Shown here piece after piece: positions 14,101 to 25,000 of a stretch of DNA of 64,000 bases; the stretch's first letter is position 1, and the number at the start of each line of letters is the position of its first letter. The translations under genes were made by a program, and so were the position numbers. Below the pieces are notes generated by a model. It was not told the origin of the DNA, made no database searches, and worked only from the letters and a program-made list of their open reading frames with translations. This DNA comes from Bugula neritina (taxonomy: Eukaryota > Bryozoa > Gymnolaemata > Cheilostomatida > Bugulidae). The stretch is taken from positions 9,264,973 through 9,328,972 of the forward strand of contig OZ037770.1 in the NCBI GenBank assembly GCA_964035545.1, in the 5' to 3' direction.

Positions 14101-15232
14101 CTGTGAACAGGCCCCATGATATTACTTCAAATAGTAACTCTACAAAAGCAACATCTCATAAAGTTATTACTTTTTACAATAATTTTTTGTACAATAAGCA
14201 TATTTTGTTTTTGCGATAAAAGTTGTAAAAATATTTTCAAATTGAAAATACTTTAAAGCCAAGCTTTTAACTTGAAATAAAAATTTCATGATGTGTTTAC
14301 AGTGAGTGAAATGGCCAGTCACCCTTCTGATTACTAAGTAGAAACAGAAAGTTCGTGAAGACAATAACATGATATTGAGCTAACAAGTGGTGATGGTATT
14401 AGCCATATGACCAGATCACTCATATGTTAAGTATATGGAACATGATTTAAAACATGTTTTCCATAGCCTAAAAATTTATAAATTAAGATATCTGAAGTGG
14501 TCAAGTTACTGCCATGTAGTTTTTTGAAATAAAAAACTCGCTTATAAATTTAGATATTGTAATCATCTAAATTATTAGTATCTGTCATCAATTGCTAGTT
14601 ATTAAATTGTAGTCAATGGAAAAGAAACCAATATATGCATTTCTTTGCATCAAATATAAAATATGTAAGCAGTGATTCTAGATTGTGGCAAAATAAGTTG
14701 CCAAAACATTGATGAGTTTTCTTAGACTATAAAACTAGTAGTAAACATCAGATGGCAAAAAAGTTGAAACCAAAAATAATTTTAAAAGTAGCAAAGTAAT
14801 CAAAACATCAAATAATTTATATTTAAAAGCAAAATACTTCAGGTTGACAAGCTTCCTATTTTGCAGAATTTGGTTTAAATGAGAATGCCAAACTCATAGC
14901 TGCATGTCTATAGAAGTCAGCTCACTAAATTCAGTCAACAGGAAATGTTAGACAGTCTAATGTAGCAGGAACTCAGTAGTTATAAGAAAACAAAACTGCA
15001 ACAGATAATTCATTGCCAAAGTTACAACACATGGAAGATAAAAGGACTTTATTTCAACAACGAGTTATATGCTGGCACGTAGCAGATACCTAGAGCAGAG
15101 CTAGTAATCAGAGCTTACCTTCTTAGAGTTAAAAAGGTTAGCTTAATTTTAGTGCTGAAACCTATGCAATAAGTCATACTTGAAAATATATATTTCATAA
15201 TTATAATTATATTTATATACATATATACATAT

Positions 15233-15317
<85 letters not shown>

Positions 15318-18300
15318 TATACATATATACATATATACATATATACATATATACATATATACATATATACATATATACATATATACATATATACATATAT
15401 ACATATATACATATATACATATATACATATATACATATATACATATATACATATATATACATATATACATATATATACATATATATACATATATATAAAT
15501 ATATATAAATATATATAAATATATATTTAAATTAATTTATTTATGTGTTATAAATTTTTATAACCTAATGATGAAGCTATATTTGAGAAAGCAATAAACG
15601 ATTTGGTTTAACCGCATTTTTTATTACTTTCTCAAACAGGCCTTTTTTATCAAACAAGTTGAAAGTTATTTTTAATACATGTACTATCTAATCAATAATA
15701 TAAAACATTACAATCTAGTCTTTACTAGAATTCAAAACACAGCCACCAGAGGTTTTCGATTTAGAAGCTCTTACAATGAATCATGAAACTTTTGTCACCG
15801 TGAGGACATCGCATGTCCACTTTGTTTCTAATAATAGCATTGTTATCCATGACACTAGGGAAGAAGTATTTATATCCCGAGTGTGACACCACGCAGTGTT
15901 TCATAATGATGATGAGAAAAGTTGGTTTTAGAACTTACGGTCAGGCATTGCCATGTTGAAGCTACGAGAATTAGTTGGCAAGACCAACACCCTTGGCCGA
16001 GTGTCAAAGATCAGAGCAGCTGCAGCGTCTGAAATAGAAAGTACCTTGATGTAAACAACGCCACATGCCCAGAGCTATGAGGAACTTATGCAAATTCACA
16101 CGCATTTCCTAGAAATCTGTGATCTTTCTTGTCAATTTGTACTTTTTGTCATGTGATTGTTTTAACATTAATCATTTAAATATAAATTAATTACAATATA
16201 GTATAATTTGATTCTAGGAGTTGCATCATCATAGCTGTAGAACAGTAAATCAAAATCGACAGTTATTGTACCCTGTGGTACTATGATTAGAGCCACAAAG
16301 TTTAAAATAATGCATACTGATGGTTATTCTATGTTAAAGTTGTTGCCAGGTAAATAAGGAAATTTAGCTGTGAATTTATACGTTTTTTTCCTGTGGAATA
16401 GCAAAAATTATCTATAGAAATAGAATATAATATATTTTTACTCAAGCAAAGTTTTCAACTAATAAAACTTTCTTCAGAGAGAGTTTTAAAATTAATTAAA
16501 GCTTAAAATAATAATAGATAAATTCATTTGATAATAAATATTTCTTAAAAACATTCATGACCAGGAGTATATTTATAACAAAAGAAAAGCATAAATGCTT
16601 GAGCCTTGATTGAGATAACATTTTACTAGTACTACAGAAACCTATCAGCATAGACAAAATGTTGCTGCAAGTTCTTAAAAACTCAGAGAAATAATAATAA
16701 AAAAAAAAGTATTAAATTATTTTAGCAATTTTTCAAATTTTTTATATTATTCATGTTCCAAAAAAGTATTCAATTTCAAAAAAGTCAGTAATTTTGTTAA
16801 AAAGCATTATTTTAAGATGCTATTTTTGAAAAAGTGGTTATTTAAAAAATAGGGTAATAAAACTATATATAACCGACAAAAATAACTTTTTCTTTAAATA
16901 TCATAACACCTAATTTAATCCTAACTAAGGTAGGGACCACTGTTTTCAAACAGTTTACTTACAGCCAAAGTATATTATTGAGCTAATGTAAGTAATGTAA
17001 ACACAGGTCAGTGGCTCAGTTTCCAGTAGGGGCCATTAGAGATGTTAGCAAGGGCATTTAGTCATAATATCTCCTTTGCCACAATAGAGAAGTGATGCTT
17101 AAAAAACCCTTTCTATCAAAGGTGTTCACAGGGATAACGATTATATACATTTAAGTTTGTTTATTGAGGTGTATAAACAAAGCATAGGGTAATGTACATG
17201 TGACTATATACTAGACTCACCCATACGGTTAACTGTGAATGTAACATTAAGACGAGTTCCTTCAAATGCTGTGGAATTGATTCTAGTGATGTAGGGCCAG
17301 GATACCCAAGTGAAACTGTTGGGGAGATAAACCAATGACGGCACACTGTCGGATGACAGAAAACCATTTCTAGACTCTATTTGAGATACAATAGCAATTG
17401 GTATATAATACAACCTAATATATAGAATATTTTAAATAATACAGCATTTCAAGTTTGAGAATTTTTTCTAAATGCAAATATAAGAACTAATGAAAATTGT
17501 AAACTGCAATTCACATGACAGAAGATGATGCAAGGAAAGAATAGGAAACACATGATTTGTAGAGTAAGAAAGTGTATATAGCTTGGTTGAGTTAGCATGA
17601 CGACATATTCAATTTATATTCAGCTCAATTACGCAGTTTACAAGAATATGAAAGATTTTATGCAAAGCAGAGAAGAACAGACCAATTTCAAGTAGGTCAA
17701 GGCTCTGCCCTCTGGTGTATACAAACAGTCTTTGGTCAAATCCACTCGTGAATGGAGTTCCATCGTCAACCTGCCAAAAAGATTCTCCACTTTACATCAG
17801 CTTTTACTCTGGTGAAGACTATAGTTTTGGTTTGCACTCTTAACGACAAAATATTTAAAAGTGAAGTTCTCAATCTGCTGTTTTGTCATTGGATCAAGTA
17901 CGCGCCTAAGCATTTTCAAACAGGCTGTATAAAAACTGCCAGAAAACACTTTATATAGAAATTAATTGAAGCGTTTGAGTTAAAGTGGTTTCAAATGATA
18001 GCAACTTGAAAACTTGTTCCTCATTCCCTGCCATGTCCCAATTGGGTGGCGGGAATTAATCTGGTTAAAGATAGAAACCTAAAAATGACTCACCACTAAA
18101 TCAGGAACACTGTCAGATCCAGTATTTGCCAAGTAGTAGCGCTGGTTGTTGATTGGTTGTGATCTGATGGTAAATAAATCTTGGTTTCTGTCATTACACG
18201 AGTAAAATCTCAACTCAAACAAAACTGCAACAAAAATCACAAAAAATCTATTACAAAGACCAACTCAAAATCAAATGTTAGACCTGTCTATTAGGCTGTT

Positions 18301-20273
18301 ATTTTTTGCACTCAGACGTTCAACTTATTTATACAGTTCAACTTATTTATACAACGTATTCACTACTGTTGTAAATTTTAATTTTATTTATAGAAGAATG
18401 GGTAATTATTACACGAGGCTGGTTTACACCATGGGTTTGTAACATGGCTTTACAAAGGATGACCAAGGAACATTAGAATAAGCATTGGGCAAAAGTGCTT
18501 TCACACTAAAATTGTATATTTTAAATCTGCTTTTAAGACTAAATTTTAGATATGATCATTATTTTGTAAGCAAGCTACCTAATACAAGTAGCACTTTTTG
18601 TACTCAACATGGTAACGCTACTGCAAATTCGGTTGAAATACAATAAAAAAACCCAAGGAAGCTGCTTTAAGTTGAAGTAAAAAAAATCTTGGAAACAACA
18701 AATACAGGTACAGCTGTTTAGAGTGCGGCAGTTCATAGCATTGCAGACCTCAGCAGTATACCTATAAGAGTGTTTTCCTTTTTAAATAATAAATCATTAT
18801 ATTATTTTAGCACCGTAAAAATTGAAAATATTCTATTTCTTATCTAAAATCCTAAAAAGTACTTTACTGCCTAGCTCTCTCCCATGAAACTTTAACAAAT
18901 TATTGTTAGATAGATAAAAAATTTATTTGCAAGTGCACATTATAAATTATAAGTGTGGGCTTGCATTGAAAAACCCAGAGTAAAAGCTCATAACTAAGCT
19001 AATGAGTGCCGCGTGTTTAACACTATAAACCAACATTGTGGATGATTATGAAGTTATTTAGATATTACCAACTATGCTTCACAGTATTCAGCTCAAAGTT
19101 TGAAAGATAATTTGTAGAACTTTCTAGCAATTTATTACTATAATTCCTGTAAATTCCAGTGGTAATGCAGATATAATCTAGATGTATTTCTGCCATGGTG
19201 ACATTCGCAATATGGTGCCCAGGTTAGGCAAACGCATTAGCCAAATTTCTTGTTGGAAAAAATTTCACAACATACATTTTTCAATGAAAAAAATTATTTG
19301 CTGTCAAATCAAAGAGAACAAGCAACTAACTAAAAATTATATATGACAAACAGTAAGAAATTTCGATACTTGAAGACTAGGAAAAATCTAGGTTGATGAA
19401 GGTAAAAGCAGTTAATTTTAAACCGTTTGATATAAAAATATTGGTTGTTAAATTAAATAAAACCACACAACATGCGGACTTGCATTATAGTTGAAGAGGA
19501 ATGGATGTAAATATTGTAACCTAAACACACTTACAGTTATCATTTCGATTAGGGTCATAGCTATCCAAGCTTACTGTGGAAGTTGTCCCTCCATTTTCTA
19601 CTTCAAGTTGTAAAGAGGACATACCAAAAATGAGGTATTTATGACTCCCAATCTCCTCTGGAACACATACTCCTGGAGAGATCAATAACAGATGACAACT
19701 GTTTACTCTGAACAAGTGATAACTGATATGCAAAACAAAAATAATGCGACTTTCCATCAAAGACTAAGATGTGAAAAAATTGTTTACCATAACTATAACT
19801 GCAAATATCATGAATTCCATCATAATACTCCTTATATCCTTGAAACAACAAAATTGATACAAGCACTGCAGTGACTTTGAAAATCAAATTAGGATAATAT
19901 GAAACTCATCAGTCCCTTGTGTCATTAAAATGACAACTAGTAGTTGTATATAGGAAGGTTTACCAGATGACAGAACTAGTTCTACTAAATTAGCCGAATA
20001 TTATATGGACGAACTACGCTCGCATGGTACTTGACTTGTAAAAACACTATTACTTGCAGAAGTCGCCGCTGTGATAGAATTTATGCATAAAAAATGCACA
20101 GTATTTATACTTTCATTGCTGAAATACAAATGTTATCAACCTAATACACACTTTTCTTCAACGATTTAGCATATCTGCACCATCTTGATCTCCGTTATAA
20201 GCTGAGATTACTCACCTTGAGTGATAGGGAGAAGACTCAGAGAGAATAGCAACACTAATGCCTGCAGACACAT
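8189..20273 (-). CDS. secreted protein paralog B, complete 11-exon gene
   Basis: Exons in transcript order: 20273-20216, 19672-19535, 18224-18094, 17770-17683, 17376-17221, 16028-15939, 14139-14039, 13367-13242, 10070-9929, 8972-8859, 8286-8189. Together they are 1,242 nt, giving 413 codons plus TGA at 8189-8191. The start at 20271-20273 opens a signal peptide ([19 protein letters not shown]). The remainder is a secreted, cysteine-poor protein containing segments such as [34 protein letters not shown] and [12 protein letters not shown]. Two stretches (LFELRFYSC and LLFEVISWG) resemble each other, hinting at an internal module repeat. No known domain is recognised. Most exon pairs match paralog A in length; exons 6 and 8 differ by 12 and 15 nt, so those indels keep the frame. 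The exon 4 donor is the weak sequence gtctgt. The last exon is the least certain part. A possible polyadenylation signal (AATAAA on this strand) lies at 7918-7923. Confidence 0.8.
8400..8650. repeat. foldback element enclosing a C-rich, telomere-like stretch
   Basis: The left arm (ggtaaaaatggcacacagaa...) is partly complementary to the right arm (...tgtgccattatt... acttttaccc). The loop at about 8483-8565 is a degenerate aaaccct/aacccc-rich tract. Boundaries are approximate. It lies in the last intron of paralog B. Confidence 0.5.
9421..9928. repeat. about 59-bp degenerate minisatellite carrying copies of the exon 9 donor
   Basis: About eight imperfect units, each with an AT-rich tract (ataatataatataat) followed by agttaccaaggttgagtat. 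On the gene strand this is CTCAACCTTGGTAACT, closely matching the real exon 9 border CTCAACCCTG/GTAGTT at 9928/9929. The array abuts exon 9 of paralog B on its 3' side. Confidence 0.85.
9929..10070 (-). CDS. exon 9 of paralog B, enclosed by two minisatellites
   Basis: A 142-nt exon encoding a segment that begins [20 protein letters not shown] and continues through [12 protein letters not shown] to ILNPG. The frame joins exon 8 (phase 0) and exon 10 (phase 1). The authentic acceptor is TATTACAG/TTCTAT and the donor is CCTG/GTAGTT. Both immediate flanks are tandem arrays derived from these borders. Confidence 0.85.
10065..12356. repeat. 28-bp minisatellite, about 81 copies, each containing a copy of the exon 9 acceptor
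   Basis: The unit is atagaactataatattat + gtgtaatata (28 bp), very homogeneous over roughly 2.3 kb. Rare variants (atcatgtataat, aacattat, aactacaat) recur along it. On the gene strand every unit reads ...AATATTATAG/TTCTAT..., that is, intron end plus the first six bases of exon 9. The terminal unit merges into the real exon, where TAG is CAG. There are no spacers, so it is not CRISPR. Confidence 0.97.
12357..13241. other. rest of the exon 8-9 intron of paralog B
   Basis: Unique-looking AT-rich intron sequence between the minisatellite and exon 8. I see no other feature in it. Confidence 0.5.
15215..15530. repeat. compound (TA)n / (ATATAC)n / (ATATAA)n microsatellite
   Basis: A TA run grades into about 200 bp of acatat-type hexamer repeats and then ATATAA. 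It lies in the intron between exons 6 and 7 of paralog B. The long Tyr/Ile/Met-rich reading frames across it are artefacts of the repeat. Confidence 0.95.
17003..17146 (+). mobile_element. truncated, decayed SINE
   Basis: Matches the body of the SINE family (ggccattagagatgttagcaa, then ttcacagggataacgattata) but lacks a clean tRNA-like head. It lies in an intron of paralog B. Confidence 0.6.
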
Positions 20274-20858
20274 TGCGACGACTGTAACTATTGAGCACGA
20301 GCCACCCAGTAATATAGCACATTACAAGCAATCAGTCAAATTAGTAGAAATGAAGAAACCATGGCAACCAGTTAGTTATTGCTGATGTCACCCTTTACTA
20401 CATGATATCACAAAAAATCTTGCAATAAACAAAATATACTACTAAAATCCAGTCCCTATGTCAATGAGACCATGACGAGTCAAAATTAGATTGTTTTTGA
20501 AAATGTGAAAATTAATATTTTTGTTGAAACAGGTAGAAACAATTACATACATGTAAGGCCCATGTCAGGCAGCTATTTTTCTATATATGACGCAGAAACA
20601 AGTTGACTACCAAAACTGCTATCAAAAAGCATCAATTTACAGTAAAACATGCCTTCAAAAGAAAAAATTGTAGCAGATAAAAGTGAATGACAGCTAAAAG
20701 TATTCAACAATGTTGAATGATGGGTAATATGAACAAAACACTTTTAACTAAAGGTTTTACTAAAAGCTATATGGAAGATCTATCAAATATAAAAATATTC
20801 GTATTGTTAGAAAATATCAATTGATATGCATAAATATAAATCTCAGCAAATGATATAG
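20274..20858. other. upstream region of paralog B up to the retrotransposon
   Basis: AT-rich flank with no gene seen. It holds the presumed promoter of paralog B (a weak TATA-like sequence near 20310-20317). It ends with ATAG at 20855-20858, the left copy of the retrotransposon target duplication. Confidence 0.5.
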
Positions 20859-21163
20859 TGTGGTGGCTCGTGGAGCTACCAGCAACACAATACGCAAGGT
20901 TGCGTATTGACCCGGAACAATGTATTAGCCAATTAGCTAGGCTGTTTTATAAGTAATAGTAGCCGCTTCGCGCTACTAGCTCAGTTGAGGATAGTGCTGT
21001 AAACTAAATAGACGTGCGTATCATTACTGTTGTACATTGGATTTTTATTATGTATTCTTGTATTAAATATAACGATATCTACTCGACTTAACTGGTGAAG
21101 TTTCTCTAGTGTTAAATAGACTCTCTTGGTGACACATCAACCCTAGATCTGAAAACTACAACA
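20859..21163 (+). repeat. 5' LTR
   Basis: 305 bp, TG...CA ends. It contains a palindrome at 20888-20909 (CAATACGCAA, GG, TTGCGTATTG), a short stem-loop at 20957-20978 (TAGTAGC...GCTACTA), a TATA-like TTTTATAAG and an ATTAAA polyadenylation-type signal. Confidence 0.97.
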
Positions 21164-21182
21164 GTGGTGGCAGCAGTGGGAT
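21164..21182 (+). promoter_or_regulatory. primer binding site region
   Basis: Directly after the 5' LTR, one base in, comes TGGTGGCAGCAGTGGGA. It begins with TGG, the complement of a tRNA 3' CCA. The primer tRNA species is not identified here. Confidence 0.7.
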
Positions 21183-21196
21183 AGTGTATATCAAAG

Positions 21197-22063
21197 ATGG
21201 AGACTGAACATGCTAGAATGCAACCACCCCCAGTAGAAGGTGAGCGTAGAAATGCTGTTAATCCTGTGAATCGTGAAGGAGAAGAAGCTTATAGACATTG
21301 CTTGAAAGCTCCCACCTTTACTGGGTCGGAAGATGTCGAACAATTTATACAAGAATTTAGAGAGGTAATGGAAGTTGCTCAATGGCCGCATAGAGTGGCC
21401 CTTATCAAATTGCGGAGGGCGGTGACGGAGCAAGCCAAGCCGTACGGAGTGGGAACGGACGTAGACGGCATACTGGCTGCGCTGCGGGCCCGTTTTGGCA
21501 CCTCCGTCATAGACGCCAGGACCAAGCTGGAGAGATTGTGCCGCACCCCGCGGACCTCGCTACAAGAACATGCCGCGACGGTGAAGAAGCTGGCGCAGAT
21601 TGCATATAGCGATCTGCCAGCACAACACCAAGAGCGTTACACCTATGACGCCTTTGTCCAGTCCCTAAACGACCTGGGCCTAGACCATCACCTACGAGCT
21701 AAAGGGATAACCAGAATAGAGGATGCCCTGGAGGCTGGAGAAGCTTACCTGTTGGCTACCCAAATGCATCGAGCACAACGGAACCCACCAGTAGTTGGAG
21801 TCAGCGCTGCTCGGGCTACGACAAGCTCCGAAGCCCTCCCGCTGGAAGCCGAAGTGGACCGTATGGTAGAGATGCTGGGACAATTGGTGACCATTCTGGC
21901 CGGTGCTGGCCCCGGTCAGGCCGTGCGGATGCCCCCAACACCTGTGGGGCAAGGCTGGAGTAGCGCTGATCAGGACCAGGGACAGAAAGGACGACCCCAA
22001 TACCAGGGGGCGTTAAACTGTCACGGCCCGCGGACACTCTCCCTCCCCGCGGGCCGCAACTAA
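21197..22063 (+). CDS. gag: Gag polyprotein
   Basis: 288 codons from the first ATG after the primer site, ending in TAA at 22061-22063. The central part (FTGSEDVEQFIQEFREVMEV, then a predicted helical region to about residue 190) has the character of a retrotransposon Gag capsid: helical, no signal peptide. I see no CCHC zinc knuckle, which many Ty3/Gypsy Gag proteins have; the C-terminus is Pro/Gln/Gly-rich. The last ~16 codons overlap the frame of pol and carry the frameshift site, so most ribosomes should make Gag and a minority Gag-Pol. Confidence 0.9.
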   Translation: METEHARMQPPPVEGERRNAVNPVNREGEEAYRHCLKAPTFTGSEDVEQFIQEFREVMEVAQWPHRVALIKLRRAVTEQAKPYGVGTDVDGILAALRARFGTSVIDARTKLERLCRTPRTSLQEHAATVKKLAQIAYSDLPAQHQERYTYDAFVQSLNDLGLDHHLRAKGITRIEDALEAGEAYLLATQMHRAQRNPPVVGVSAARATTSSEALPLEAEVDRMVEMLGQLVTILAGAGPGQAVRMPPTPVGQGWSSADQDQGQKGRPQYQGALNCHGPRTLSLPAGRN

Positions 22064-25000
22064 AGGAGTATGGTGGAACACGCCGTCGTCTGTCCGTACG
22101 GACCCGGCGGAACATTCTACCCGAGTGGCAGGTACCACGCAGGACTAGTAAGCCCGCACAACGGCCCAGTACCTTTTCCCTGCCACTCGCTAACCGGTTT
22201 CACCGGTTACCTCGGGAGGAGGAGCCCGCCACTGAAATGGAGCCAGAAGGCCCAGTGGAGAGGCCCAAACCCCGCCGGCACCAACCTCGCCGCCGGAAGC
22301 CCCGTAAACCACGGGTGGAACCCCCGCCGTCCTGTCAAACCAGGACAGCACATGCGGGGGGGGTGAAAGTACAACCACATGGAGAGAGCTACTTCCTACC
22401 CGGAAAGGTGGCCGGCAACGCCGTCACTTTCCTGCTCGACTCCGGTTGTACTACCAACCTTCTCAGCCGTAGAGTCTTTGAGGCACTGCCCCGCCGGGAC
22501 AGGGATAGAGTACGACCGTATACTGGAGAACATGGCACCCTGGCAGACGGGTCATGTATCCCCTTTTATGGTATTATCGAGCTCCCTGGGCGTGTCCGAG
22601 ATCAGGCTGTACAGGAGACCTTTATCATAGGTCAACTGGAGGAAGATGCTATCCTCGGCATGCCCTTCTTGAAGCAACACCAGTGCCGAATAGATTTTAG
22701 TAAGTCGGTGGTGCTGATGGGCGGGCGAGAACTCGCCTGTGTGGATAAGTTTGGGCGTCCTCTGGTGGGCGGTGTTCAGGTAGTTCGGAACTGCACCGTA
22801 CCCGGACGCTCCAGAGCTACTATCCACTGCCGAGTGAACAGCAACCGGATAGCCAGGCTCGGGGTCGTTGAAAGCGCGCACGAAAAGATCCAACTCGCCA
22901 GTAGTTTAAACCGACTAACTGAGCGAGGGGAGGTCTTAGTGCAGTGCGTCAACCCCTTTACCGAGCCCATTGAGCTCCCAGCTGGGTCAATGCTGGGCCG
23001 GTTCCATTCCGTCCAGGAAGAGGACGTGGGCCCGTCGCTAGGTGACGCGACGGAGGCACCCCCTCGACACCCTATTCAGGGACGAGGGGCAGTCCCGACA
23101 CATCTCCGGGAGTTATACGAAACAGCCAGTGGCGGCTGCGCGAGTAACAGAGAACGCCAAGCTATGGCCAAGTTACTACGCGACTACGGTGATGTGTTCA
23201 GCAGCGGGGAGAATGACGTGGGACTGACTGGAATTGTCAGACACGAAATACCGCTGACTGCAGGGACAGTCCCTGTCCGGCAGCCCACGCGCAGGCTGGG
23301 GCCGGAGAAAGAGAAGGAGGTTAGCCGACAAGTACGGGATCTTCTGGACCGGGGACTGATAGAGCCCGCCCATAGTGCGTGGAGCTCGCCAGTCGTACTG
23401 GTCCGGAAGAAAGACGGCAGTTGGCGGTTCTGTGTGGACTACCGCAAACTCAATAGCGTAACCATACAGGACGCCTACCCTCTACCTCGTATTGACGAGT
23501 CATTGGACGCCCTAGCCGGCAGCAAGTACTTCAGTACGTTAGACTTGCTAAGCGGCTATTGGCAGGTTCCTCTGAGTCCCGACGCCCAGGAGAAAGCGGC
23601 GTTTATCACACGGGACGGGTTGTGGAAGTGGAAGGTGCTGCCCTTCGGGTTAACCTCCGCCCCAGCCACCTTCCAGAGGCTGATGGAACAAGTCCTTAGC
23701 GGACTCCATTGGAAGACACTGCTGGTCTACCTCGATGATGTCATCGTAATCTCTCCAGACTTCGAGACACATGTCAGTCGTCTGCAGGAGGTTTTCGAGA
23801 GACTCCGAGGTGCCGGTCTTAAGCTCAAACCTTCCAAGTGCGCTCTATTGCAGCCGGAGGTCAAGTACCTGGGGCACGTTGTCGGTCGAAACGGCGTGGC
23901 AACGGATCCCGAAAAGGTACGGGCAGTAGAAGACTGGGTCACCCCCCAAGACTTGACCGGACTCCGGGCTTTCTTGGGGCTGGTAGGGTATTACAGGCAA
24001 TACATACCAGACTTTGCGGGCATAGCCCAGCCGTTAAACCGGCTTACCGCAAAGGGAGTGACGTGGCAGTGGACTCCAGTCGAACAAGAAGCGTTCGACC
24101 GCCTCAAGGGCTGCCTCCTAACGGCGCCCATCTTGGCCTACCCAGACCCCACTCTGGAGTACATCCTAGACACAGACGCCAGTGACCAGAATGTTGGCGC
24201 TGTGCTGTCGCAAGTGCAGGAAGGCCGAGAAGTAGTAGTAGCCTACTACAGCAAGTCTCTCTCTCCCGCTGAACGAAATTACTGCACTACCCGCAAGGAG
24301 CTGCTGGCAGTAATCAAGTCAGTGAAGCACTTCAGACCATACCTATATGGCAGGAAGTTCCGGCTGCGTACGGATCATGCCTCGCTGATCTGGTTGTGCA
24401 GGAGAGCAGAGCCCTCCAGTCAGGTCGCCCGGTGGCTCGAAATCCTAGCTGAATTCTCGTACCGGATCGAACACCGACCGGGCAAGAGACACAGCAATGC
24501 AGATGGGTTGAGTCGCCGACCTGACGGAGGTTGCAAACAGTGTCTCAACATCGAGAGGAGGGATGGAGGTCCCCCACGATGCGAGTTGGAGACGCTGGCT
24601 CATCACGGAGCACCGTTTGACTGGGATCAAGGTCAACTCAGGCAAAGAGTTGATGAGTCCCCGGAGGATGTACAAAACCTCCGCGCCAACCCTGTACTGG
24701 CCGGTAATGTTCGAGAGCTGAAGAAGCTCCAAGAAGAGCTGCCGGGAGTCGTGGCAGACATCTACCGGGCCAAAAGGGAAGGGCGACGACCCAGCGAGGA
24801 ACGCATACGACAGGGATGCGCCGAGTTCCGGCTATACTGTCAGCGTTGGGACTCGCTGCGGATCGGGCAGGATGGGTTGCTAACCATCTCGCTAGCTGCC
24901 AGCGGCAGACACCCGGAAAGGAAGAGGGTAGTCTGCCCCACAGCCATCCGCCGTGAGTTGATTTGGGATACTCACAAGCAGGCTCACGCAGGGGTCAAGC

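Noticed and set aside
15115-15490. Three overlapping ORFs of 85-121 codons on the minus strand
   Set aside because: They are Tyr/Ile/Met runs produced by an ATATAC microsatellite.
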